A stretch of DNA of 64,000 bases from Perilla frutescens. Taxonomy: Eukaryota; Streptophyta; Magnoliopsida; Lamiales; Lamiaceae. The stretch spans positions 36,258,664 to 36,322,663 of the forward strand of contig BRKX01000006.1 of assembly GCA_026008535.1 (NCBI GenBank), read 5' to 3'. Positions within the stretch are counted from its first letter, which is position 1. Each line of letters starts with the position of its first letter. The position numbers and the translations under genes were made by a program. The notes beneath the pieces are model-generated. The model searched no databases and was not told the origin of the DNA. It saw only the letters and a program-made list of their open reading frames with translations. Positions 9,822 through 21,275 of this stretch are shown piece by piece.

Positions 9822-11456
9822 GTGACGGAGCCTGAAAAGGTGACAGAAGAGGAGGAACCAGAAAAAAATAAGGATGAGGCATAGGTGATGGAAGATTCTG
9901 AGGGGGAGGGTGAATAAGTGAAAGAGGCAGAGCAGAAAAAGGCAGAGAAAGGGAAAGAAAAAATAGTCGAGGAACAGGAAAATGTGGAAGAGGAGATGGA
10001 GACTGAAAATGAAGAAGAATCCGGAGAGGATGAACAGGAAGAACAAGCCGAGGAATCGGAGAAGAACCTCAATGAAGAGGAGAAAGTAGAAAAGGCACAA
10101 CCACAAAACTAGCGCAAAAGCCTGAGACAGAGGTGAGGAGATGAGTGTATCCGAGAGGCCAGACCGCAAAGAAGAATATGGAGAAAAAGAAGGAAGAAGC
10201 CAGCAAGTTGGCGATTGGGAAATCTCTACTGAATCCAAAGAAGGGCCAGACATTTGATGTGCACTCAGCAAGGAAAAAATTAGAACTACAGGATGAGACC
10301 ACCGGTGAAGAGACTAAGGAGGAAGAAGCTGAATCAGAGAGCAGCGAATCCGACGATCCCAAACCACCGCCCGTAAATGGACCATCAGGAGTCAAAGCTA
10401 AGGGGAAATTGTCCAAATCTCAAACCTTGACCAGGATAGCTCCAACGAAGCTAGGGAAGGAAGGAGACAAAAAACAGGCGGAGAGGGCCAAATCCATGGA
10501 CAAAAGGAAGCTAGTGCTCCTTTATGCCTTCGATGAGGACACCCTGAGGGATCTTGATCTTAAAGGCGAGGTACTGCAGTATTTCGACAACATTGGGTAG
10601 ATAAAGGCACTGCAATGGAATGATACGTCGTACAAGGAGCTGTCATGCGAATTTCTGCTCTCCTATAGCTTCAAACCCACCAAGGGGTACCTGCTGAATA
10701 ATCCTGGAGCTATCACCTTTGCGATTCAAGGCACATAGTATAGCATGTCCATTACAGAGCTGAATCTGCATCTGGGGATAGTGGGTGTGTCGGATTTGAA
10801 GAAGCAATGGTACAAGGAGGCAATGACGATGGCTCCGGACTTATGGACTAAGAAGATTCAGCGTCGGTGGGAAGAAATATGAGGGATTAGCTAGTTCAAG
10901 TTAGGGATCATCAAGAGCAGATAGATCAAAGACGAGACCCTCCAGATTTTCCATCGATGGATGGCATACAACATTTATGCCTGCAAGGATAGAACTGGGC
11001 AAGTCACGCAGCAGGAGCTCTTTCTGTTGTGGTGCATGGTGACAGGGAAGAAAGTCAATTTTGGCTTTACAGTGGCACAACAATGGAAGATGAATGCTGG
11101 TAGTAAGACCACTCCCTACATCTCCATGGGACCGTTCATCTCACGCGTGTATGAAAGTATAAGTGGAACCTCTCTCTCTGACTCTGGATTTGAGCCTTTA
11201 GATGTGATTGAGTACTTCGACCTAAATCGCTTGAAGCGATGGAAGTTGGTCGAAGTCAACAAAAATAACATCCCTTACTTCTTATTGTCGGAGTCAAATC
11301 CGAGCACCTCTACCTTTGATAGGGCCGAAGACAAAAAAGATGAAGAAGAATTCCCTCGGAGGATTTGAAGGAACTGGAACGGAAAGTAGACTGTCTGGAG
11401 AAAGGCTTAAAGAAGCTTTTGGATCATTACGGGTTAGCATACCTATCTTTCCCTTG
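9822..11456 (+). pseudogene. Element A: main part of env-like 3' ORF
   Basis: Resumes the gene interrupted at 2245. A strongly acidic, glutamate-rich segment (to about 10,110) with two early stops is followed by a K/E-rich region and a domain (about 10,500-11,370). Motifs of that domain include CEFLLS near 10,645, an IQGT...ITELNLHLGI block (about 10,725-10,780), and a helix-rich part with QELFLLWCMVTGKKVNFG at about 11,013-11,066. The order EF(L/Y)...(I/V)xG...LxLP/LGI also occurs in the extra ORFs of copia elements C and F. From memory it resembles the Pfam family called putative plant transposon protein. Stops near 10,600, 10,738, 10,880 and 10,922 kill it. The end (about 11,370-11,456) looks coiled-coil. 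No signal peptide or clear membrane span is seen, so envelope function is doubtful. Confidence 0.6.
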
Positions 11457-12657
11457 AAAAATTTTACTTCCTTCGTAGTAGTAGGTTAGGATCTATTTTT
11501 AGTTCTGTAAGTCTGTATATATGTCTTGTTTTTATTTTGTTGGTATTTGGTGTCAGGAAAATCTCCATCACACACTGAGGGTACCTATTTGGGCACATTC
11601 TCGGATAAGTGTGTGGGGGGAATTTGCCCATATCTGTTGAGTAAGAAACATGCTAAATTATTCTGTTATGGGAATTTTGAGGATATAACTTGACAGATGA
11701 AAAATTGGGGTTAAATCTGTGTATGAGAATGGTAGATGAGATAAGTATACCCATGCGAGTTTTGAGACTGCAGTTCGTCTGCCTTTTTCTTTTGTGCGAT
11801 TACGGATTCTATAACCTTAATTAGACATGTGTTTGCCTTTGCCCTCTGTGAACTGACCACTAATTGTAAGCATGCTTAGATGATTAAGGCATTTATCTTT
11901 CTCTCTTGGCCGCGACTGTATAAAAATACTTCCAATTGCTGCCATATTGAGCCTGTGTAAATTGTTTTCTTGCCCTTGTGTTTAAAATCTCTCTTTAAAG
12001 AGTAATCTGATGTGGCTCAGAAATATATGCTTAGATCTGAAAATGACAGCATGATTAAGGCGACAACAAGAGCATGACATCAAAAAGGGCAAATCTGTAG
12101 CCCTGCCAAATTAAGAAAAGAAAGAGAAGAAAGATCAGCAGAATAAAAAAAATTATTTGATATCGTGTCTGCTAGGAAAAGTCAGAAAATATATGCTTTG
12201 CCTGTTATTGATAGCATCTGTTATGCATATTTCTCTACTTGAATGTGAGCACAACGGGTGCCAGTTCTGAATATGCCCATATCTGCTATGACCAAATTCT
12301 TCCTACCTCTGCATCGTATGCCCCATTATAACCCGATAAGACCTTTTGATGAGCATGTTTGTTGATTAATGTTGGTTTTTTAACTTAGGTCTTATGCAAA
12401 CACTATGATTTGTTTTGGTTATTGGAATTTTGAGTGAAAACACGTCCCTCCACATACACAGAGAGAAAAGTAAGCAGAGTGAATCTTACTTATACTTATC
12501 TGCGGTGTCCAATCACACTTTTAATCCCAATAGTCATAATTTGTGGTTGTCCTCATTTTGCCCATATTCGGATAAGGATGCATGTATGTCATTTTGTTTT
12601 GAGTCTGTTTTCTATTTTGAGATTGGGTTGTAATCATACTTGAGGACAAGTATGGTC
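11457..12657 (+). other. Element A 3' noncoding region with internal purine tract
   Basis: About 1.2 kb without coding capacity. AAGTGTGTGGGGGG at 11,607-11,620 duplicates the LTR-adjacent tract about 1.05 kb further on. An A/G-rich stretch lies at about 12,110-12,150. The layout parallels 7194-8230 in element D. Confidence 0.6.
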
Positions 12658-12671
12658 CAAGTGTGTGGGGA
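12658..12671 (+). promoter_or_regulatory. Element A polypurine tract
   Basis: CAAGTGTGTGGGGA is immediately followed by TGATGTAGACTC, the inferred LTR start. It is preceded by ACTTGAGGACAAGTATGGTC, the block usual at this place in Athila/Tat elements. Confidence 0.75.
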
Positions 12672-13615
12672 TGATGTAGACTCAAAATAGGGTTTTTTAT
12701 TATCGTTGTTTTACTGTTTTTGAGTCTTTTAAGTCGAGTCTAGAGTCAGTTTGGGAGCTAAAGTGAAGCAGGGGGAAATGATGAGAAAAAGTTCCAGCAA
12801 TGGTATAAAAGACGGGGAGAGCTGCTAAGGGCATAATGGAGGAAACTGGACTTAGACAGTCTGTTGCAGATCCAGCACGGAAGTCCAGCGCCGATGACTC
12901 CAACAAATGATGACCACGTTAAAACCTTTCTAAAGATCTAGGAAAAGCTGGCTGCTGAAGTTAGAGAGTGGAGAAGAAGGGAGAGAAGAAAAGAGAGAGG
13001 GAGAAAGAGCCAAAGCCGAAAAATCCGCAAGTAGCCGTTGAGGAGAAGTGGATGAGGTCAACTAAGATAAGTGCTTCTGCGTGGGCAGTCATGGGCCGAT
13101 TGTGGCAGTTAAACTCACTATAAATACTTTAATTCCTATTTTATTTTATACACGAAGACAATTAGGAGCAGTTTAGCATTTTATTTCAGTTTGTGCATTT
13201 CAGTTTCTCGTAAATAAAACATACATAGGCTGGAGCGCTTGTTCCCAGCTTTCGTTGGCTCGTTTGTTTAGTATTTCTTTTCATAATATAATTTCCTTTG
13301 CTATGAATTGTCTGTTTAAACCCGAGTGGAGAAGGTTGACCGACTATAACCAACCGGTCAGATTGAGGTATCAACGTGTATGGGTCCGGGATTGCAATCT
13401 TTCACCAGTCTGATTCTACGCTTGACTTGAACATGTTTGTTATTATTTGATTTAGTTTATATTTTTAGATGCAGTTCATACTAAGTTGCAGGAACAAGTT
13501 AGTGACAGTAACCACTTAAAGTTTCCAGTAAAGCTCACCCAGGATAGAAAGGTTAATACTCCTCATGGGATGGACGTCCGCCATCCAGCACTATACTAGC
13601 CGCTGGAGGCACATT
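12672..13615 (+). repeat. Element A 3' LTR (right end approximate)
   Basis: Begins TGATGTAGAC after the purine tract. A TATA box (TATAAATA, 13,119-13,126) marks the promoter. The partner LTR lies left of the window, so the right boundary is inferred from where gypsy B coding sequence resumes, at about 13,620-13,650. It may be off by tens of bases. Confidence 0.6.
13119..13126 (+). promoter_or_regulatory. TATA box in element A LTR
   Basis: TATAAATA about 450 bp into the LTR, in the orientation of the element. Expected position for the LTR promoter. Confidence 0.6.
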
Positions 13616-13639
13616 CAAGCATCTAGGGAGTTACGCCCA

Positions 13640-15200
13640 TAGGTGTAATTTTGCACGCTAAACGATGACGTGTTAGTGCTGTTTTGGGTTAATGTATAGA
13701 TAAAATTCTTCGTGTGATTTACTATGTGAGACTTACCTTGAATAGTGCTCAAGTGAATTACAGAACTACTGAAAAGAGTTGCTGGTTGTTGTCTTAGCAT
13801 TAGATAAATTTAGATCCTACATCTTAGGTTTTAAAGTTGTTGTGCATAGCGATCATGCGGCTCTAAGATATCTGTTGACCAAATCCCAAGCTAAGCCTAG
13901 ACTAATTAGGAGGATTTTGCTTCTGCAAGAATTTGATGTTGAAATCAAAGATAGAAAGGGGTCTGAAAATGTTGTAGTTGACCATCTCTCTCATCTCCCT
14001 ATTGATGAAATGTTAGATATATTACATGAAAAAGAAATTATTTCTGATTCATTTCCATATAAGCATGCTCTCGAGCTCAATTCTTTTCCATGGTATGCTG
14101 ATATTGTTAATTATCTGGGTTGTGGTAAAATGCGTCCTAACCTCACTTTTCAAGAGAGGAAGAGATTTTTAGCAATGTGCAGGTACTACTTTTTGGACGA
14201 TCCATACCTTTTCCATCTGGAAAAGGATGAAGTGATCCAACACTGTGTCCCTGATGAGGAGCAAACCAATGTCTTAATGTCGTGCCATGCCTCACACTGC
14301 GGAGGGCACTTTGGAGGGCAAAAGACGGCCCGAAAGATTTTGTAATTTGATTTGTACTGGCCTTCTATTTTTAAGGATGCTTATAAATTCTCTCTCTGTT
14401 GTGATAAGTGCCAAAGAATTGGAAATATTAGGAGAAGAAACAAGATGCCTCTAAATGTCAACCTTGTGGTTGAAATCTTCGATGTATGGGGGATCGATTT
14501 TATGGGTCCATTTCCTAATTCATTTAACTTTGAATATATCCTGTTAGTTGTGGATTATGTTTCTAAGTAGGTTGAAGCCATCCCCACTCAAAAGTGTGAT
14601 GCTAACGTGGTTATCAAGTTCGTGTAGGAGCACATTTTGAGTAGGTTTGGATTCCCAAGAGCTATTATAAGTAATGGTGGATCACATTTCATGAACAAGA
14701 TCTTTGAGAAATTAATGAAGAAAAATGGTGTCACACACAAGGTGGCCACTCTATACCATTCCCAGACTTCCGTTCAAGTTGAAACAAGAAACAAACAAGT
14801 TCAAAACATTTTGAAAAAGACCGCTAACATGTCTAGGAAAGATTGATCCGTTAAGTTACCCGATGCTCTTTGGGCATACCAGACAACTTACAAAACTATA
14901 TTGGGAATGAACCCCTACTGTCTCGTGTATGGAAAAGCATGCCATCTCTCCATTGAGATCGAGCACAAGGCCTTTTAGGCCATTAAGGCAGTAAATTTTG
15001 ATCTAACTTGTGCAAGGAAAGAGCGAGCCTTACAACTATCCGAGTTGGATGAGTTGAGGAATGAAGCCTATGACAATGTAAAGATCTACAAAGACAAGGT
15101 GAAGAGGCTTCACGACAAGCACATAGTGAAGAAAGAACTCACTCCGAGCATGAAGGTGCTCCTTTTCAACACTCGTCTGAGGCTCTTTCCAGGAAAGTTG
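13640..15200 (+). pseudogene. Gypsy B pol remnant: RNase H and integrase
   Basis: Athila/Tat-type polyprotein. The RT/RNase H junction is readable with frameshifts from about 13,650. RNase H (about 13,700-14,000) has NYRTTEK and the DHAALRYLL motif, and ends in DHLSHLP. The integrase zinc finger (about 14,100-14,340) ends HFGGQKTARKIL. The core (14,352-14,850) shows GIDFMGPF for the first aspartate, but ISNGGSHF where the second catalytic aspartate is expected (Asp to Asn). Stops occur at about 14,343, 14,568, 14,625, 14,844 and 14,977. The C-terminal part stops being recognisable right after LFPGKLK (about 15,180-15,200), where copia C inserted. Confidence 0.85.
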
Positions 15201-15219
15201 AAATTGAAGTTACATAAAC

Positions 15220-17770
15220 TGTGCGCTCATGTTCATTAACATGTACATGTACATTGTTGTGAACATTCAAGGTCAGAATATATAAATTGAAAGCAAGTAA
15301 AAACACGAAGTTGGTAACCCGTTTCGATCAACTGATCTACGTCAGAGAGACTTCACAAGTCCGTGAGAAACAGTTCACTACTCTATTGAATGGTTACAAA
15401 GTTATTACACGAAGATTTCCATCACTCGACTCCTTTCCTACCCACTACAACATCTTTCGTTGAACTAAATTGCGAGCTCCCCTCACAACCTAGAATCCCT
15501 CTAGTTCCCACAGAAAATCTCTCCCGAGACTCCTCTAACTGTGTATTGACGCGCGGTCATTTCGCGCTCAAAATAAATTTGTAATGCTCCTGTGCCCACA
15601 GTGAGCGTAGCTAACTTGCGAGTACAGGTCGATCCCACAGAGAGCTGATGTGATTCCACCTTTGAGTCACCAATCAAAAGGGGCGGTTTTGTGTTGTCAC
15701 TATACTGAAAGTAAATCTGCAAAAGAAAACTAAAGGAAATATCAAATAAGAAAAGGTTCTGGCATTTGAACTTGAATTTGGTTTAAGTATAAAACAACTC
15801 GATCATGGGCACACCGATTTTCATACATACATAAGTCACCCAGTTATGGAGACCGGATTCCTCTCTGCGTCTCCTCATCCATCCTTTCATTTTAGGTTTA
15901 AAAGTGATTCCTCTTCGATTAAACCCCTAAACAGTTACCCACCTCCCGATTCCTCTAAGAGATGTAAGCAAACAAGCAGCAGTGTGTCTCTAGATGGACC
16001 CAGATCTGTTGTGTTCAACTGATTCCTCTTGTGCCCACAACAACCCATCGATTCCCTTATTACTATATGAATCAACACACAGTCACGATTCGCCAATTCA
16101 ATTAATAGTGGTGTGCCCTCTATGCCTAACGAGTGATCAGCCACATCGGGCACTTCAGACACACACTCACGTGGAATAAGGCTCAAGAATCAATGGAAAC
16201 TTATCATGCATTATTGTGCCCATTTCGGCCTCACGAGTCCAGATTTGTACTTAAACCATTTTCATTGTTCAAACACCAGAAATAACGATCTAGCCAACCA
16301 GGCTAGACATAATTAAAATAGCAGAAATTAAAGACATAATTATAAAGAAAACTTACGAATTTATTAGGAAAAAATCTCAACTCCAACGATGAGAAATATA
16401 AACATAATCCTAAGTTCCAATGGCTTAAGGCCTATTGGATTGTTTGTAGGTGCCTAAGCAGCGTACGAAAATGAAATACAGAAAAGTAAAATTGTAGCAA
16501 TGTTTCTGACTATTCAAAGCTCCATTTCTAGAAAATAATACTAGCTTAAATAGTTACATTTTCGAGTTTAAGTTTCCTCAAGAAACTGGGGTCTTCACTG
16601 GCTTCCGGATCCGGCGTGCCCCATCCTGATCTGTCTGGATAAGCCTTATCCAGTTTGTTAACCAAATCCCTATTTTTTAGGGATTGACTTTATCACTTCA
16701 TCTCCAAGCCTCCAGCAGTCCTTATCTCACCTATCTCTTAGTTGCCACGCCTCTTAGGAGTCCAGCTTATCACCAATTCTTATTCGGATATGCAACTATT
16801 ATTCACGCCTCTTTCCTTCAACTGAATCCCGAAATTCACGCATGTGCCCATTCTGGCCTGTGGTTGAGTCTGTGCAAGCAAAGTGGGCACGACATCATCT
16901 GGTCAACTTCATCCCTTTCTGATATGCCCATTCTGCTTCCCGAATGTATGATGAATGCTGAAGAAGCCCCCAGTGCCTCTGAATATGATTTATGGCGATG
17001 AGATAAACATGAATAATTTGGCTTAAAATGCCATTTTCACCAGACTCGACCTCTGTAATGCCCTTTGACCTCAACTTGGTTCTTTTCGACTCAAAATAGA
17101 CTAAAAAGGACATTTATATCGAATAAAATGCCCATAAAAACACGAAATAAATGGACTTATCAGTATGAATTAAAGTTTCAAACACAGACTAGAAACACAA
17201 TGATCACAACGATCAAACCTAGTCTACCCGAATACTATATGCTCCAAAGATGAAGTCTTTTAACCCTCTACTCTTTGTGTATTCGTAAAAATCTTGTCAC
17301 CTAATCTAGTCTGATTCCTAGAATATTTATAAACAAAAGATATAGTCTTAACAAGATAATCAGAAGTCCTATTTTGACTAGAATTCAACAAGGAAGCTTT
17401 TCCTTAATTAAATCGGACTTTCCTACTTTAGATGTCCTCCTTGAATAGAACTTCTCGTTTCCTTCTTTGATCTTCATCATGAACAAGGCAGCTTCTATTC
17501 TGAAACATCAATCTTGAATCTACAGCTGCAGCTGTTTGATTCTATCATGATACGTCTCTTGTAAACTCTTTGGACAAGCATGTACAAGATCATGTTCCTG
17601 AACATGATTAAGTACATGTCTTGATCTTCAATCAAATTGGCAGCGGAATGTTCACAGTAATGTCCAGAACATGTTATTTGAACATGAATAACTAAAACCT
17701 TTTGTGTTCTTTTGATATTGCCATACAAATCATGACAATCTCAAACACTTAAGTGCAGATGGAACTAACA
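15220..17770 (-). repeat. Element C 3' LTR, interrupted by a D-family solo LTR
   Basis: The right end is fixed at 17,770, where TGTTAGTTCC (minus strand) follows the purine tract. The left end is uncertain: gypsy B coding sequence ends near 15,200, and TG dinucleotides at 15,199, 15,220 and 15,255 are all possible starts. Without the inserted 1.6 kb the LTR is about 0.9 kb. The 17,560-17,700 part is dense in GAACAT/ATGTTC words. Confidence 0.55.
15547..17162 (-). mobile_element. Solo LTR of the element D family
   Basis: Reads on the plus strand from TGACGCGCGG to GGACTTATCA. This is the reverse complement of the D LTR (whose ends are TGATGAGTCC and GCGCGTCA) over its full length, with moderate divergence. 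GTAT is present on both sides (15,543-15,546 and 17,163-17,166), a 4-base trace of the target duplication. There is no internal region, so this is an LTR-LTR recombination product. It carries about twelve GGGCAY or RTGCCC words in 1.6 kb, like the LTRs of D. Confidence 0.9.
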
Positions 17771-17785
17771 ATCTCCCCCTTTGTC
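17771..17785 (-). promoter_or_regulatory. Element C polypurine tract
   Basis: The minus-strand sequence GACAAAGGGGGAGAT immediately precedes the 3' LTR start TGTTAG. This is a typical copia plus-strand primer site and fixes the orientation of C. Confidence 0.8.
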
Positions 17786-18184
17786 TGTATCTGGTGGCAA
17801 ATCAACTCCATATTTTAAAAGAACACAACCCTTGAACTGTAGGATCATATACCTTAAAATGTACTTGAATATTCCTATGAACATCATATGATTCAGCTGT
17901 TTTTCACTTTCTTATCAGTTTATATCTGCTTCTTCTATATTGTATTTTTATCATCTTTTCATCTATTAATAGCAGCTTTAATTTTTTAGCAGATTTAAAT
18001 CATATAAGGGAAGATAGAAAATCTGTTCAATATCAGAATTAGCTATTACAAGCTAATCAGAGCAAAAACAAAATATCTTGCAAAACATGGATGCAAGATA
18101 AGAACATAATAAAAACATAAAAAGATTATATTGTATTACTTCCCCTATTTTCCACCGAGAAAGGCAAGGGAGTAATCTCAGAAA
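17786..18184 (-). other. Element C 3' untranslated segment
   Basis: About 400 bp of AT-rich sequence between the stop of the extra ORF and the purine tract. It has no coding capacity and no structure beyond scattered GAACAT words. Confidence 0.5.
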
Positions 18185-20084
18185 CTACTCAGATTTGTCA
18201 GAAGCTTGCTCATCTCCTTCTTCATCAGATCCTCCTTCAGCATCATCATACTCTGTCTCTTCACCCTCATCAGCCTCTTCTTCTGCTTCGGCTTCTTCTT
18301 CTTCATCAGCCTCATGCTCATCTTCATGAGCAGCTTAATCCTCCTCTGCAGACTCTTCTTTGTCAGCTTCAGCTTTCTTTCCTTGTTCTGTAGTCCGTGC
18401 TTCACTTTAATTTTGAGCCGGTGAAGATTCCTTCTAAGTAGCAGCTTCGGCAGTACTTTCAAGCTTGTGCATGTTACAAACATTCTCAGGTACATCTGCT
18501 ACTGGGAAGGCAAATCCTTCTCTTGATTAAAGATCAGCAATCAAGGCTTGAATCTTCATCTTCTCAAAAGTATGCTAAAAAATTAATCGAGCATGAAACT
18601 CTAGGCTTCTCTCTAGAAATTTAAGCACAACAGTTTTTGGTGAGGATTCTTCAACAGTAGCATCACTTCCTTTCTTAGATGCTATAAACTACCTAAATTA
18701 GAGGCGCATGTGATGATCTCCAATTTCATGAGCAACCTTGATCACCAGAGGCTTTTTGGGTGGAATGACCTTGCCATTCTTTGAAGAGATATTTTTCTTT
18801 AGCTATTTTATGATGTTGTATATCAATGAAGGATAATACAAAGGTCTCTTAACCACTGTAGACTCTGTACTACTAATGATCTTACCAAGCACAAATTCAC
18901 CATAATTGCACTGTTTCCCAGTTCCGAGGTAATATAAAAACCTTCCCTGAGCTTGAATCACTGCAGCTCTGTGCTTTGTTGGTAAGCAATTGTGAGTCAA
19001 AATTCTGAATAGAGCTCCATAGTTGTAAGTCAGCTTTGAAGTAGGAATTGTCTATGGATGAGATGGCCATTTAGTGAAGATGCCCTGGGTCAGTTCTTCA
19101 GCAACCATCCCCTAGTCATCAATCTCCTTAAACTCCCCTTCAATGTGGTAACCCAGAAACTCATTAATGAGATCTAGTGAGAAGTTCAGCATCTCTCATT
19201 TGACAAAAACTTTATGAAAGTCTTCAGAATCTGGATCATCAATCTCCTTGGCCAAATTGCAGTAGAACTCAGAAACAACGATTGGAACAAATTCATGCGC
19301 CCTCTGCACTATTCCAAGTAACCCAGCTTCTTCTATCAGAGAATATACTCAAGTAGCTAGCAGTGTATCCTTGTTTACCTTTCTCTCAGAGATTATAGAC
19401 CTCTGCTTCACTTTCTCTCACAATTCAACATGCTTAGAAGATCGTAAGATAGCATGTTTAGAGATATATGGCACATGAATGATCTGTTTGTGAATGTCAG
19501 ACTCATGTTCACTAGAATGTAAGTGAACATCTTCAGGTGCATCTCTGGTGGTGGTAGTTTTCTTGGCCTTATTGGAAGGGCCTGCCAGTTCGACAACTTT
19601 TCTTTTCTTTGTTGATGCAGCAGTGGATGGTGGAGTGGCAGATGCTCGGCTTCTTGTTATAGGAGTTCTTTAAATGAACTGTACCATAGCAGTAGATGCC
19701 TTCTTCCTTGGTGCTTTCTTCTTAATAGGTGATCTGGCAAAATGATCATATTGTGCAGACGCAAGCAACTTCTCTGTGATACCCCGACCCTTTTTGCTAA
19801 ATTATAAATTATAATTTTAGTAAATAATTTTGAATTAATATTGTTGAATATTAATCATGTGAGTATGTTTGTATGATATGTCGTTGTTTTATTGTAGGTT
19901 GTCTCACTCGAGCCGATACGTCATAGCAAGTGATGTTATACTGATTGTATAACACAGTTTGAATTTTAATACTAAAGTGTCGAGTTATATGATAATGAAT
20001 GAATGTTATTGCATTGAATTTTGTTTGCCAAAACCTTGAACACCCTAACGCTGAGTTGATCGGGGGTTGATTGGGCCACACCGC

Positions 20085-20233
20085 GCGCCCGCGGGGTTGT
20101 GCGCGGCCGCGGGAGGCTGCGCGCCCGCGGGGCATGGGCGAGACGTGCGCCCGTGGGGTGTGCGCGCTCGCGGGGAGCTTGGGCCGAGAGCCCCCTCGCG
20201 CGGTCGCGGGAGGCGCGCGATCACGTGGGTCCG
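20085..20233 (+). promoter_or_regulatory. CpG-rich block upstream of the solo-LTR TATA box
   Basis: A roughly 150-bp block of very high GC content with repeated CGCGCGCCCGCGG-like words, in otherwise AT-rich DNA. It ends about 15 bp before the TATA box. It gives spurious open frames on both strands. Confidence 0.6.
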
Positions 20234-20247
20234 GGGACTTTCCTACC

Positions 20248-20255
20248 TATAAATA
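20248..20255 (+). promoter_or_regulatory. TATA box in the solo LTR
   Basis: TATAAATA, about 470 bp into the LTR and directly after the CpG-rich block. A pyrimidine-rich leader follows. Confidence 0.65.
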
Positions 20256-20969
20256 CCACACTTGTTCATTTCTTCCTCATTTCTTTCTATTTGGGCGATT
20301 TTCCTCCCCCTTCTCTCTACAAATTCTTGAACTTTTAGAGTGGATCCTTCCATCATCCTCCATCAACTAAGGTAACTTCATACCTCTTCATCTTGGTGAT
20401 TTAAACACTCATTTCTTGTTGAATCAAACCTAGGGTTTGTTATCCAAAATTAGGGTTTTCACTTTTTTTGATCCTCTTTCCTTGATATCTTGAACATATG
20501 GTTTATTTACCTCCTTGAGGCTATATGTGAAGTTATATCGAATTCCTATGGTTCATTATTGCTAGGGTTTGGAATTCTTCCCTAATTTCCCTTTGTTTTG
20601 TTGATAATTATATGGAGATGTTATGAGGGTTGTATGGGGTTGAGTTTCATGTATGTTAGAGCCCTAGGGTGAAGGTGTTTGTATTTGAAATATTGGGTCT
20701 AAAGGATTTAAAATGAGTTATGAGCATGTGGTTTAAATGTGTGCCCGTAACGTGTTCGATCAAATGCTTCAAAGAGCTTTAATGTGTATTTTGAGTCCAA
20801 AATCATATTATGAGTTGCTATATCCAAAGTTATGTATATGGATATGTATGAAGTCATTAAAGTAAAGTATAGCATGAGTTGGGTTAAAGTTATGATTTAA
20901 TTGTATGACTCAACATCTAAAATGAAAAGGAGATTAAAAGGTGCTAGGTGATGTGTTAGGGCTCGGACC

Positions 20970-21055
20970 AGAGATAAAAGAGACCCTTCGGGGCATAAAA
21001 GAGATCCTTCGGGGTCGACAAAGAGACCCTTCAGGGCAGAGATCCTTTGGGATCG
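20970..21055 (+). repeat. Short tandem repeat AGAGACCCTTCGGGG in the solo LTR
   Basis: Four diverged copies of a roughly 22-26 bp unit built on AGAGAYCCTTCGGGG. No function is evident. Confidence 0.6.
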
Positions 21056-21253
21056 AATATAGACCTGTTAATGTCCTCCCTGAGGGGTAGTATGTCTGCG
21101 GGCATCCCTACAGGGCCAAAGATGTTCATTAACGGGGGCATCATGATGTTTGGACCCTATGGGGTTGAGACTAGTCTCCACAAAGTAAAGAAAAGTCCAT
21201 ATGTTATATTTTCACTTGTGCAATTAGCTATAACTGTTTACAGTGTTCCCCAC

Positions 21254-21275
21254 TGAGTATGTTGTTAAATACTCA
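21254..21275 (+). other. Hairpin near the 3' end of the solo LTR
   Basis: Perfect 7-bp stem TGAGTAT/ATACTCA with an 8-base loop, followed by CCCC. Similar hairpins lie in the LTRs of E and G at a comparable distance from the LTR 3' end. Confidence 0.55.

Noticed and set aside
9758..10271. Serine- or phenylalanine-rich open frames on the minus strand
   Set aside because: Antisense shadow of the glutamate-rich segment of the A extra ORF and the end of the D LTR.
20067..20370. Overlapping arginine/glycine-rich open frames in three frames
   Set aside because: They arise from the GC-rich promoter block of the solo LTR, where stop codons are rare by composition.
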